The notes beneath the pieces are model-generated. The model was not told the DNA's origin. It did no database searches and saw only the letters and a program-made list of their open reading frames with translations. Positions 15,451 to 28,400 of a DNA stretch of 64,000 bases are shown here, one piece after another. Source of the DNA: Microglena sp. YARC (taxonomy: Eukaryota; Chlorophyta; Chlorophyceae; Chlamydomonadales; Chlamydomonadaceae); the NCBI GenBank assembly GCA_022414725.1, contig CM039462.1, forward strand, positions 94,967,363 through 95,031,362, in the 5' to 3' direction. A program made the position numbers and the translations under genes. Each line of letters opens with the position of its first letter. Positions within the stretch are counted from its first letter, which is position 1.

Positions 15451-16421
15451 GTGCGGGGGGGGGGGGGGGGGGGGGTCAGACAGCGGCCATGAAGACATTG
15501 GTCAGTGATTCATTGACCTGTCTCTTCTTATTACAATTGTTCTTGTTGGGTGCATTTTGTACAGGTTTGCAGGCATGTGTGTGTGTGGTTGGGTGGGGGG
15601 GGGGTGGGGGGAGGGGGTATTTGTAAGTGTGGGTGGGTGGGTGTTGCAGGGGGGTGGGGTGGGTGGGGGTGGGGGTGGGGTGGGGGTGTGGTGGGTACAC
15701 ACACACGACCACTCTAACTACCTTCACAACCACCCTAATCACCCTAACCACACTAACCACACTAACAACCACACTAACCACCAAATTTTGATGTTTTTGG
15801 ATGTATTTGATGTTTTGGGCGGAGCCCCCATGTTTACCCATTTGTCCGTCCGACTGAAACATTTCTTGAAGCCTGACATGTCATCCAACGGTCGCGTAAC
15901 TAACTCGCTTTGGTCAGCTCCATCGTTGCAACCTGTCGCTGCCGTTTCGTTGCCAAGTTACCAACACACTCCGCCAATTTTCCGCGTCGCTTGCTACCCT
16001 GCTTGCGACGCTGCATAGGACTTGTTGATGTCACTGGGAGCTGACACAACTTCCATGGCACTCTGCCTCTTGTGAAAATGTGCAGCTCACAAACACACTC
16101 ACACAACCACCTTAACCGCCCTAGCCACCACCCTAACAACCACACACACACCACCCTAAAAGCCACACACACCACCACCCTAAACACGTTAACCGCACAC
16201 TTTTGATGTGTTTTGATGTCTTTGATGTCACTGGGAGCTTACAGAACTTTCATGGGACTCTGTCTCTTGTGGAATTTTGCAGCTCACAAACACACTTACA
16301 CACACAACCAACCTAACCACCCTAACCACCCAATTATTTTTATTTTTTATGTTCTTGATGTTTTGAACTCACTGGGAGCTGACAGAATTTGCATGGGACT
16401 CTGCCTCTTGTGGAATCCTCT

Positions 16422-16468
<47 letters not shown>

Positions 16469-19400
16469 CACCCTAACCACCTTAACCACCCACTTCCGAT
16501 GTGTTTGAAGTCACTGGAGTCTGACACAACTTTCATGGGACTCTGCCTCTTGTGGAATCGTCTAGCTCACACACACACACACACACACACACAGCACCCT
16601 AACCACCTTAACCACCCACTTCCGATGTGTTTGAAGTCACTGGAGTCTGACACAACTTTCATGGGACTCTGCCTCTTGTGGAATCGTCTAGCTCACACAC
16701 ACACACACACACACACACAGCACCCTAACCACCTTAACCACCCACTTCCGATGTGTTTGAAGTCACTGGAGTCTGACACAACTTTCATGGGACTCTGCCT
16801 CTTGTGGAATCGTCTAGCTCACACACACACACACACACACACACACAGCACCCTAACCACCTTAACCACCCACTTCCGATGTGTTTGAAGTCACTGGAGT
16901 CTGACACAACTTTCATGGGACTCTGCCTCTTGTGGAATCGTCTAGCTCACACACACACTCACAACCACCCTAACCACCCTCACCACCACCCTAACCTCCG
17001 TAACAAACCAAACCACCCAAATCACCCACTTTTGATATTTTTGATGTGTTTGATGTTTTTGATTTTCACTGGGGGATGACACAACTTTCATGGGACTCGG
17101 TCTCTTGTGTAATTATGTAGTCACAAACACACACACACACACACACGACCACCCTAACCACCCTAATCACCACCCTAACCAACCTAATCACCACCCTAAC
17201 CACCACCCTAACCACCCTAACCATTCAAACCCTCATTCAGGTCTCATCTGGACCTACGGCTTTTTGTTTTTTTTAAGTCACACACACACACAACCACCCT
17301 AACCACCACCCTAACCACCCTAACCACTTAAACCGCCCTAACCACGCTAACCACCCACTTTTTATGTTTTTGATGTTTTTTACGTTTTTATGTTTAGATT
17401 GTCACTTGGGACTGACACAATTTCATGGGACTTAGACTCTTGTGTTATTGTGTTGTCACAAACACACACACAACCACCTTAACCGCCCTAGCCACCACCC
17501 TAACAACCACACACACACCACCCTAAAAACCACACACACCACCACCCTAAACACATTAACCGCACACTTTTGATGTGTTTTGATGTGTTTGATGTCACTG
17601 GGGCTGACACAACTTTCATGGGACTCAGTCTCTTGTGTACTTGTGTAGTCACCCATCCACACACATGCAACCCCCCTAACTACCACCCTAACCACCGTAA
17701 CAAACCACATCCACACACATGCAACCCCCCTAACTACCACCCTAACCACCGTAACAAACCACATTCACAACCTTGTTCAGGTCTCATCTGGACCTACGGC
17801 TTTTTGTTTTTGAAGTCACTGGGGGCTGACACAACTTTCATGGGACTCTGCCTCTTGTGTACTTGTGTAGTCACCCATCCACACACATGCAACCCCCCTA
17901 ACTACCACCCTAACCACCGTAACAAACCACATTCACAACCTTGTTCAGGTCTCATCTGGACCTACGGCTTTTTGTTTTTGAAGTCACTGGGGGCTGACAC
18001 AACTTTCATGGGACTCAGTCTCTTGTGTACTTGTGTAGTCACCCATCCACACACATGCAACCCCCCTAACTACCACCCTAACCACCGTAACAAACCACAT
18101 CCACACACATGCAACCCCCCTAACTACCACCCTAACCACCGTAACAAACCACATTCACACCCTTGTTCAGGTCTCATCTGGACCTACGGCTTTTTGTTTT
18201 TGAAGTCACTGGGGGCTGACACAACTTTCATGGGACTCTGCCTCTTGTGGAACTGTGTGGCCGAGGCTACTTTCTTTAAAAATCAGGTACATGGGACTCT
18301 GCCTCTTGTGGAACTGCCCCTACCCCTACCCCTGCCCCTGCCCCTGCCCCTGCCCCTGCCCCTGCCCCTGCCCCTGCCCCTGCCCCTGCCCCTGCCCCTG
18401 CCCCTGCCCCTGCCCCTGCCCCTGCCCCTGCCCCTGCCCCTGCCCCTGCCCGCCCCTACCAGTAAGTGGTGCAATTGTGACTCTGCCTCTTGTGGAACTG
18501 TGTAGCCAAGGCTGCTTTCTTTCAAAATCAGGTACAGATTTGTAAACTGACTGCTCTCAAAATTTAACGGTTGCAAAATTTGACGGCTTTTTGGGGGTTA
18601 TTATAATTGACGGATTTACATTTGATTTTTTTTTTAAGGAATATAAATTGACGTTACACATTTGACGGTTTCCATTTTAATAAATCCATTTATGCAACTG
18701 AAACGGTTGACTTAATCATGCTACACTGGTTAATGGTTCATGGGTACAATATTAGGGTACACTGTTCTAGGTCCTGCAAGGAGCGTACATATAATACTGC
18801 AATGATCCCAACATCTTGTTCAGCATAACACTACCGGTACTCATTGAAATAACTAGAATGAGACATTCAATCGTTTCCATTAACTCCTGAAAGCATCTCT
18901 TGCTAAGTTAATGTCATAAGCATAAGCATAACGTATGTTCATGTGTTGCTCAGCGACCTAGAAGAGCCAAGGGCACCTCATCCTCACCGCTAACATCCGG
19001 ATCAAGCCCACTCTCTTCAGATGGGTCGTCTGTTGATGACAGACCAGATGAGCAATTGAGTTTGAGGCTGTTCACACTGGGCTCAATGCTTCCCAAAATG
19101 GAACCTTTCATTGGAAGGCTGAGCAGCCAGTTGGAGTGAGAGTTTGTGTGCCTTTCAATGGCCAGAAGCTTGTGAAAGGGCTCCCAGGTCACATACTTCT
19201 TCTTGTGGGGTCTAGTTTTGAGCTCAGGACCCGTCTAGGAGGTAACGCAGCGTCCTGCATGAAATTTCACTGCCCTCTAAGTGAAAAACTTGCTGCTCGT
19301 CTTCGCAAAGAGGTAGTCGATGGTCGTGTGAACGGCAGCATTCTCGAGCTTCGGCTGGCAACTCGATTCACCTCTTTCTTTTTGGTGACTGGTGATATGC

Positions 19401-22400
19401 CCTGGCTCTACCCGGTTGAAAAAACCCCACAGGGTCCTTTGCTTCTTGTGAGTTGGAGCTATTAGAGGGCGTAAACGTCCCTCTGGGGATCTGTCGAGGG
19501 GCTGGGCCATGAAATGAGAAAGGCGGCCTTGTCGACCACTGCTGCGTATTGTCCGGTCGGGAGGAGCCTAGGTTCGTTGCCGGTAGTAAGCCCCATCCAA
19601 GTCGAAGCCCTACCCAAGTAATATCGCACGGGATTTGAGGTTGACGGCTTTTTCGTTTCGTAATATAATGTATGCCACGATTTGACGGTTGCTCCCGTCA
19701 ATTTAAACCGTTAAATTTTGAAAGCAGTGCGGTACTTTTTATTATATTTATATTTATATTTATATTTATCTCCATAGAAGCCTAATTATTGGCCTCTTGG
19801 GAAAGACGGTTTCGACCCATGGACTCCAGTCCAGGGAAAGCAAAAAAATGCTACAAAGTTGCTAAACCACATCACCTCAACATATAAATACTTGGATTTG
19901 GAAATGCTCAGGGTTTGTGAACCAGATGAAGTAAAACCTTATTTTTGTCTTCACTATGGGGTTCCCTAATTCAGGACAGATTTTACACAAATGAGGGGCG
20001 GAGCCTAACGCAGTCAATTTTATTTTTTTGAAAATTGAATTAGGTAGGCCTGTTTTTCACATCTTCCCTTACAAGTCATTGTCACAGCAGGTTGTGGAAA
20101 ATATAGTACAGGCAGTACAGGCTGTACAAAGCCAAAAATCACTGAGTATTTGCACGTTTTGGGCAAATTTAGGAGTCCCAAATTATGTTGCAAGCTGCAC
20201 AGCCGCAACAGCATCGTTTGTGTCTTCGTCTTTTCAGCAAAGGGGGCGGAATCACTTTTCGAACATTTTGGAAATTTTAAATTTCAAATTTCAAATCATA
20301 CTTTGAAAAAATTGATTAAAAAAACAAACTTGTATTTCTTTTCTCATCAAACATCCACATCTGAAGTTAGATTTTAATTTGGAAATTTCCAAGTATAGGC
20401 CGAAAGGGCAGGTGGAACGCTGGTAAGCCGAAGGGCAGGTGTAGGCCGAAAAGGGCAGGTAGGCCGAAAGGGCAGGTGGAACGCTGGTGTAGGCGAAAGG
20501 GCAGGTGGAACGCTGGTGTAGGCCGAAAGGCTGTAGGCCGAAAGGGCAGGTGGAACGCTGGTGTAGGCCGAAAGGGCAGGTGGAACGCTGGTGATAGGCC
20601 GAAAGGGCAGGTGGAACGCTGGTGTAGGCCGAAAGGGCAGGTGGAACGCTGGTGTAGGCCGAAAGGGCAGGTGGAACGCTGGTGTAGGCCGAAAGGGCAG
20701 GTGTAACGCATGGTGTAGGCTGAAAGGGCAGGTGGAACGCTGGTGTAGGCCGAAAGGGCAGGTGGAACGCTGGTGTAGGCCGAAGGGCAGGTGGAACGCT
20801 GGTGTAGGCCGAAAGGGCTGGAACCGAGACGCTGGTGTAGGCCGAAAGAAGGTGTGGAACGCTGGTGTAGGCCGAAGGGCAGGTGGAACGCTGGTGTAAG
20901 GCCGAAAGGGCAGGTGGAACGCTGGTGTAGGCAGGTTGGAACGCGGGTGTAGGCCGAAAGGGCAGGTGGAACGCTGGTGTAGGCCGAAAGGGCAGGTGGA
21001 ACGCTGGTGTAGGCCGAAAGGGCAGGTGGAACGAACGCTGGTGTAGGCCGAAAGGGCAGGTGGAACGCTGGTGTAGGCCGAAAGGGCAGGTGGAACGCTG
21101 GTGTAGGCCGAAAGGGCAGGTGGAACGCTGGTGTAGGCCAAAGGGCAGGTGGAACGCTGGTGTAGGCCGAAAGGGCAGGTGGAACGCTAGCCGAAGGGCA
21201 GGTGGAACGCTGGTGTAGGCCCCGAAAGGGCAGGTGGAACGCTGGTGTAGGCCGAAAGGGCAGGTGGAACGCTGGTGTAGGCCGAAAGGGCAGGTGGACG
21301 AACGCTGGCTGTAGGCCGAAAGGGCAGGTGGAACGCTGGTGTAGGCCGAAAGGGCAGGTGGAACGCTGGTGTAGGCCGAAAGGGCAGGTGGAACGCTGGT
21401 GTAGGCCGAAAGGGCAGGTGGAACGCTGGTGTAGGCCGAAAGGCAGGTGGAACGCTGGTGTAGGCCGAAAGGGCAGGTGGAACGCTGGTGTAGGCCGAAA
21501 GGGCAGGTGGAACGCTGGTGTAGGCCGAAAGGGAGGTGGAACGCTGGTGTAGGCCGAATAGGCCGAAAGAGGTGGAACGCTGGTGTACGGGCCGAAAGGG
21601 CAGGTGGAACGCGAACGCTGGGTGTAGGCCGAAAGGGCAGGTGGAACGCTAGAGGAAGGGCGCAAACGCTGGTGTAGGCCGAAAGGGCAGGTGGAACGCT
21701 GGTGTAGGCCGAAAGGGCTGGAACGCGGGGTGTAGGCCGGAAAGGGCAGGTGGAACGCTATGTAGGCCGAAAGGGCAGGTGGAACGCTGGGTGTAGGCCG
21801 AAAGGGCAGGTGGAACGCTGGTGTAGGCCGAAAGGGCAGGTGGAACGCTGGTGTAGGCCGAAAAGGGCAGGGTGGAACGCTGGTGTAGGCCGAAAGGGCA
21901 GGTGGAACGCTGGTGTAGGCCGAAAAAGGGCAAGGTGGAACGCTGGTGTAGGCCGAAAGGGCAGGTGGAACGCTGGTGTAGGCCGAAAGGGCAGGTGGAA
22001 CGCTGGTGGTAGGCCAAAAGGGCAGGGAACGCTGGTGTAGGCCGAAAGGGCAGGTGGAACGCTGGTGTAGGCCGAAAGGGCAGGTGGGAACGCTGGTGTA
22101 GGCCGAAAGGGCAGGTGGAACGCTGGTGTAGGACCGAAAGGGCAGGCTGGAACGCTGGTGTTAGGCCGAAAGGGCAGGTGGAACGCTGGTGTAGGCCAAA
22201 AAGGGCAGGTGGGGAACGCTGGTGTAGGCCGAAAGGGCAGGTGGAACGCTGGTGTAGGCCGAAAGGGCAGGTGGAACGCTGGTGTAGGCCGAAAGGGCAG
22301 GTTGGAACGCTGGTGTAGGCCGAAAGGGCAGGTGGAACGCTGGTGTAGGCTGAAAGGGCAGTGGAACGCTGGTGTAGGCCGAAAGGGCAGAACGCTGGGG

Positions 22401-25400
22401 GCGCACGGCGTAGGCCGAAAGGGCAAACGCTGGTGTAGGCCGAAAGGCAGGTGGAACGCTGGTTGTAGGCCAAAGGGCAGGTGGAACGCTGGTGAAGGCC
22501 GCAAGGGCGTGGAACGCGCTGGTGGAAACGCGGTGTACGTGTAGGAAAGGGCAGGTGGAACGCTGGTGTAGGCCGAAAGGGCAAACGCTGGGGTGCAGGT
22601 GGGAACGCTGGTGTAGGCCGAAAGGGCAGGGTGGGAACGCTGGTGTAGGCCGAAAGGGCAGGTGGAACGCTGGTGTAGGCCGAAAGGGCAGGGGAACGCT
22701 GGGTAAGAACGCTGGTGTAGGCCGAAAGGGCAGGTGGAACGCTGGTGTAGGCTGAAAGGGCAGTGGAACGCTGGTGTAGGCCGAAAGGCAGGTGGAACGC
22801 TGGTGTAGGCCCGAAAGGGCAGGTGGAACGCTGGTGTAGGCCGAAAGGGCAGGTGGAACGCTGGTGTAGGCCGGAAAGGGCAGGTGGAACGCTGGTGTAG
22901 GCCGAAAGGGGCAGGTGGAACGCTGGTGTAGGCCGAAAGGGCAGGTGGAACGCTGGTGTAGGCCGAAAGGGCAGGTTGGAACGCTGGTGTAGGCCGAAAG
23001 GGCAGGTGCGAACGCTGGTGTAGGCCGAAGGGCAGGTGGAACGCTGGTGTAAACTGGGCAGGTGGAACGCTGGTGTAGGCCGAAAGGGCAGGTGGAACGC
23101 TGGTGTAGGCCGAACGAACGCTGGTGGTAGGCCGAAAGGGCAGTGGAACGCTGGTGTAGGCCGAAAGGGCAGGTGGAACGCTGGTGTAGGCCGAAAGGGC
23201 AGGTGGAACGCTGGGTGTAGGCCGAAAGGGCAGGTGGAACGCTGGTGTAGGCCGAAAGGGCAGGTGGAACGCTGGTGTAGGCCGAAAGGGCAGGTGGAAC
23301 GCTGGTGTAGGCCGAAAGGGCAGGTGGAACGCTGGTGTAGGCCGAAAGGGCAGGTGGAAACGCTGGTGTAGGCCGAAAGGGCAGGTGGAACGCTGGTGTA
23401 GGCCGATTAAGGGCAGGTGGAACGCTGGTGTAGGCCAAAAGGGCAGGTGGAACGCTGGTGTAGGCTGAAAGGGCAGGTGGAACGCTGGGTGTAGGCCAAA
23501 AGGGCAGGTGGAACGCTGGTGTAGGCCAAAGGGCAGGTGGAACGCTGGTGTAGGCCGAAAGGGCAGGTGGGAACGCTGGTGTAGGCCGAAAGGGCAGGTG
23601 GAACGCTGGTGTAGGCCGAAAGGGCCAGGTGGAACGCTTGGTGTGGGGTGGAACGCTGGTGTAGGCCAAAAGGGCAGGTGGAACGCTGGTGTAGGCCAAA
23701 AGGGCAGGTGGAACGCTGGTGTAGGCCGAAAGGGCAGGTGGAACGCTGGTGTAGGAAAGGGCAGGTGGAACGCTGGTGTAGGCCGAAGGGCAAGGTGGAA
23801 CGCTGGTGTTAGGCCAAAAAAGGCAGGACGCGAAGAAGGGCAGGGTGGAACGCTGGTGTAGGGAAGGGAGGTGGAACGCTGGTGTAGCCGAAAGGCAGGT
23901 GAACGCTGGGAGGCCAAAAGGGGCAGGGGAACGCTGGTGTAGGCCAAAGGGCAGGTGGAACGCTGGTGTAGGCCGAAAAGGGGCAGGGGAACGCTGGTGT
24001 AGGCCGAAAGGCAGGTGGAACGCTGGTGTAGGCCGAAAGGGCAGGTGGAACGCTGGTGTAGGCCGAAAGGCCCAGGTAACGAAAGGGCGAACGCTGGTGG
24101 AAAGGGCAGGTGGCGCTGGTGTAGTGCAACGCGGTGTAGGCCGAAAAGGCAGGTGGAACGCTGGTGTGTAACGCCCAAAAGGCAGGTGGAAAAACGAACG
24201 CTGGTGTAGGCCGAAAGGGCATGTGGGCAGGTGGCCAAGGCCGCAGTGTAGGCCGAAAGGGCAGGGTGCGAAGGTGTGTTCTGTGTGTAGGCTGGAAAGG
24301 CCGCAACGCGGAACGCTGGTGTAGGCCCGAAAGGGCAGGGGCACGAAACGCTGTGTAGGCCGAAAGGGCAGTGTGGAAAAACGCGTAGGCCGAAAGGGCA
24401 GGTGGAACGCTGGTTGTAGGCCGAAAGGCAGGTGGAACGCTAGGTAGGCCGAACTGGTAGGTGGAACGCTGGTGTAGGCCGAAAGGGCAGGTGGAACGCT
24501 GGTGTAGGCCGAAAGGGCAGGTGGAACGCTGGGGTAGGCCAAAAAGGGCAGGATGGAACGTGGTGTAGGCCGAAAGGCAGGTGGAACGCTGGTGGAACGC
24601 TGGTGTAGGCCGAAAGGGCAGGTGGAACGCTGGTGTAGGCCGAAAGGGCAGGTGGAACGCTAGGTGGTAGGCCGAAAGGGCAGGTGGAACGCTGGTGTAG
24701 GCCGAAAGGGCAGGTGGAACGCGCGAACGCTGGTGTAGGCCGAAAGGGCTGGTGGAACGCTGGTGTTAGGCGAAAGGGCAGGTGGAACGCTGGTGTAGGC
24801 CGAAAGGGCAGGTGGAACGCTGGTGTAGGCCGAAAGGGCAGGGTGGAACGCTGGTGTAGGCCGAAAGGGCAGGTGGAACGCTGGTGTAGGCCGAAAGGGC
24901 AGGTGGAACGCTGGTGTAGGCCGAAAGGGCAGGTGGAACGCTGGTGTAGGCCGAAAGGGCAGGTGGGAACGCTGGTGTAGGCCGAAAGGGCAGGTGGAAC
25001 GCTGGTGTAGGCCGAAAGGGCAGGTGGAACGCTGGTGTAGGCCAAAAAGGGCAGGTGGAACGCTAGTGTAGGCCGAAGGGCAGGTGGAACGCTGGTGTAG
25101 GCCGAAAGGGCAGGTGGAACGCTGGTGTAGGCCGCAAAGGGCAGGTGGGAACGCTGGTGTAGGCGAAAGGGCAGGTGGAACGCTGGTGTAGGCTGGCAGG
25201 CTGAAAGGGCAGGTGGAACGCTGGTGTAGGCCGAAAGGGCAGGCCGAAAGGGCAGGTGGGCTGGGGTAGGCCGCCAAAAGGGCAACGCTGGTGTGGAAGG
25301 CCGAAAAGGGCAGGTGGAAACGCTGGTGTGAGGCCGAAAGGGCAGGTGGAACGCTGTGGTGTAGGCCGGAAAGGGCAGGTGTAACCGCTGGTGTAGGCCG

Positions 25401-28400
25401 AAAGGGCAGGTGGAACGCTGGGTAGGCCGAAAGGGCGTAGGGAAGGGCAGGGTGGAACGCTGGTGAGGCCGAAAGGGCAGGTGAAAACGCTGGTGTAGGG
25501 CCGAAAGGGCAGGTGGAACGCTGGTGTAGGCCGAACAGGGCAGGTGGAACTCTGGTGTAGGTCCGAAAGGGCAGGTGAACGCTGGTGTAGGCGAAAGGGC
25601 AGGTGAACGCTGGTGTAGGCCGAAAGGGGGTACGCTGGTGTAGGCCTAAGGGCAGGTGGAACGCTGGTGTAGGCCAAAGGGCAAGGTGGAATACGCTGGT
25701 GTAGGCCGAAGGGCATTGGTGGAACGCTGGTGTGGGCAGGTGAACGACGCTGGTGGTAGGCCGAAAGGGCAGGTGGAACGCTGGTGTAGGCCGAAAGGGC
25801 AGGTGGAACGCTGGTGTAGGCCGAAAGGGCAGGTGGAACGCTGGTGTAAGGCCGGAAAGGGGGCAGGTGGAACGCTGGTGTAGGCGACAGGGCAGGTGGA
25901 ACGCTGGGTGTAGGCCGAAAGGGCAGGTGGAACGCTGGTGTAGGCCGAAAGGGCAGGTGGAACGCTGGTGTATGGCCGAAAGGGCAGGTGGACCGCTAGT
26001 GTAGGCCGAAAGGGCAGGTGGGGAACGCTGGTGTAGGCCGAAGGGCAGGTGGAACGCTGGTGTAGGCGAAGGGCAGGTGGAACGCTGGTGTAGCGAAAGG
26101 GCAGGTGACGAATGGTGTACCGAAAGGGCAGGTGGAACGCTGGGTGTAAGGCCGAAGGGCATGGTGGAACGCTGGTGTAGGCGAAAGGGCAGGGTGGAAC
26201 GCTGGTGTAGGCCAAGGGGTGTGAACGCTGTGTAAGAGGGCAAGGTGGAACGCTGGTGTAGGCCAAAAGGGCAGGTGGAAACGCTGGTGTAGGCCGAAAG
26301 GGCAGGTGGAAGCTGGTGTAGGCTGAAAGGGCAGGTGACGCTGGTGTAGGCGAAAAGGGCAGGTGGAACGCTTGGTACGGCTGGTGTAGCGAAAGGGCAG
26401 GTGAACGCTGGTGTAGGCCGAAAGGTGCAAGTAAGGCCGAAAGGGCAGGATGGAACGCTGGTTGGTGTAGTAGGCCGAACTGTGGAACGCTTGGGTGTAG
26501 GCCGAAAGTGGTGGAAGTGTGGAAATGCAGGTGTAGGCGTAAAAAGGGCAGGTGGAACGCTGGTGTAAGGCTGAACGAAAGCCAAAACTGGTACTGGTGT
26601 AGGCGAAAAGGCAGGTGGAACGCTGTAAGTGACACGAGGGCAGGTGGAAAGTGTAGCTGAAGGCATAGGCAAGAAAGGGCAGGTGAGACGCTGGGTGTAG
26701 GCCAAAGGGCAGGTGGAAACGCTGTATGGGTAGGGCCGAAAGGGCAGGTGGAACGCTGGGTAGGTAGAAGGTGGAAACTCTGGTTTAGGCCGAGGACAGG
26801 TGGGCTGTGTAAGGTAGGAACTGCAGGTGGAACGCTGGTGTAGGACGAAAGGGGCAGGTAGAACGCTGCGGGTAGGCGAAAGGGCAGGTGGAACGCTGGT
26901 GTAGGCTGAAAGCGGCAGGTGAAACGCTGTGTAGGCAGGTGGAACGCTGATGTAGGCCCGAAGGGGCGAGGTGGAACGCTGGTGTGGCCGAACAGCTGGT
27001 GGAACGCTGGTGTAGGCCGAAGGGCAGGTGGTAATCGCTGGTGGTGGTGAAAGGGAAGGTAGGCTGGTGTAGGCTGAAAGGGCAGGTGAACGCTGGTGTA
27101 GGCTGAAAGGGCAGGTGGAACGCTGATGTAGGCGAAAAGGGCAGGTGGAACTGGTTAGGCGAAAGGGGAGGTGGAAAGTGGTGTAGGCTGAAAGGGAGGT
27201 GACTGGTGTAAGGCAGAAAGGGCGGTGGAACTGTGGCTAAGGCCGAAAGGGCAGGTAGAATGGTTAGGCTACGGCCGAAAGGGGGCAGGTGGAATGCTTA
27301 TGTACGGCCAAAGGGCAGGTGGAACGCTGGTGTAAGGCCGAAAGGGAAGCCTGGAAGTGTAGGCCGAAGGGCAGGCGAAGGCTGGTTGAAACTGCTGTGT
27401 GAAAGGTGGGGACCCCCTCCACCCAGGTAGGCCGAAAGGGACGGGACGCTGGTGTACGCTGACACGCTGTGTAGGCGAAAGGCAGGTGTGGGCCGAAAGG
27501 GCTGGTGTAAGGAACGCTGGAAGCCTGGGCAAGGTGGAAGGTGGAACGTGCTAGGCTGAAAGAAGGGCAGGTGGACAATTCTGGTGTAGGCTGAAATGGG
27601 AACAGGTGGAACCTTGCTAGTAGGCTAGGCCGAAAGGGCAGGTGTCGAACGATAGGTGTAGCGAAAGGGCGTGAAGAAGTGGGCGAAAAGGGCCGGTGAG
27701 GATAAGGGAGGTGGAAGCTGGACACGTGCCAGTAGGCCGAAAGGGCAGGTGGAAACAAACAACCGGCCCTCCGCTGGTGTAGGCCGAAAGGGCAGGTGGA
27801 AGCTGGTGTAGGCCAGAAGGCGAAGTGGAGGGCACGGTGGTGTGAAGGCCGAAAGGGCAGCTTGGAACGCTGGTGTAGGCCATAAACATAAAGGGCAGGT
27901 GGAACGCTGGTGTATACAGCGAAAGGGCAGGTGGAAAGCGCTGGTGTACGGGCGAAAGGGCAGTAGGAAACGCTGGTGTAGGCCGAAAGGGCAGGTGGAA
28001 AGGCTGGTGTAGGCCGAAAGGGCAGGTGGAACGCTGTGTAGGCGAAAGGAGTAGGTGGTGGAAAGCTGTGTGGCCAAGGGAAGGGCAGGTGGAACGCTGG
28101 TGTAGGCCGAAAGGGCAATGCGTGGTGGAAGCGCTGGTGTAGGCCGAATGTCTGGTTGAACGCTTGTGTAGGCTGAAAGGGCAGGTGGACGCTGGTGTTT
28201 GGCTGAAAGGGCAGGTGGAACGCGGTGTAGGCCGAAGGGAGGTGGAACGCTGGTGTAGGCTGAAAGGGCAGGTGGAACGCTGATGTAGGCTGAAAGGGCA
28301 GGTGGAACGCTGATGTAGGCTGAAAGGGCAGGTGGAACACTGGTGTAGGCTGAAAGGGCAGGTGGAACGCTGGTGTAGGCCGAAAGGGCAGGTAGAACGC

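Noticed and set aside
18255..18576. PLPLPL / PCPCPC / RGRGRG ORFs over the CCCCTG hexamer
   Set aside because: Simple hexamer repeat downstream of exon 3, read open in several frames.
19795..19840. ggtttcgacccatgg as a possible RNA polymerase III B box
   Set aside because: One base too long for a B box, no A box upstream, no T-arm pairing.
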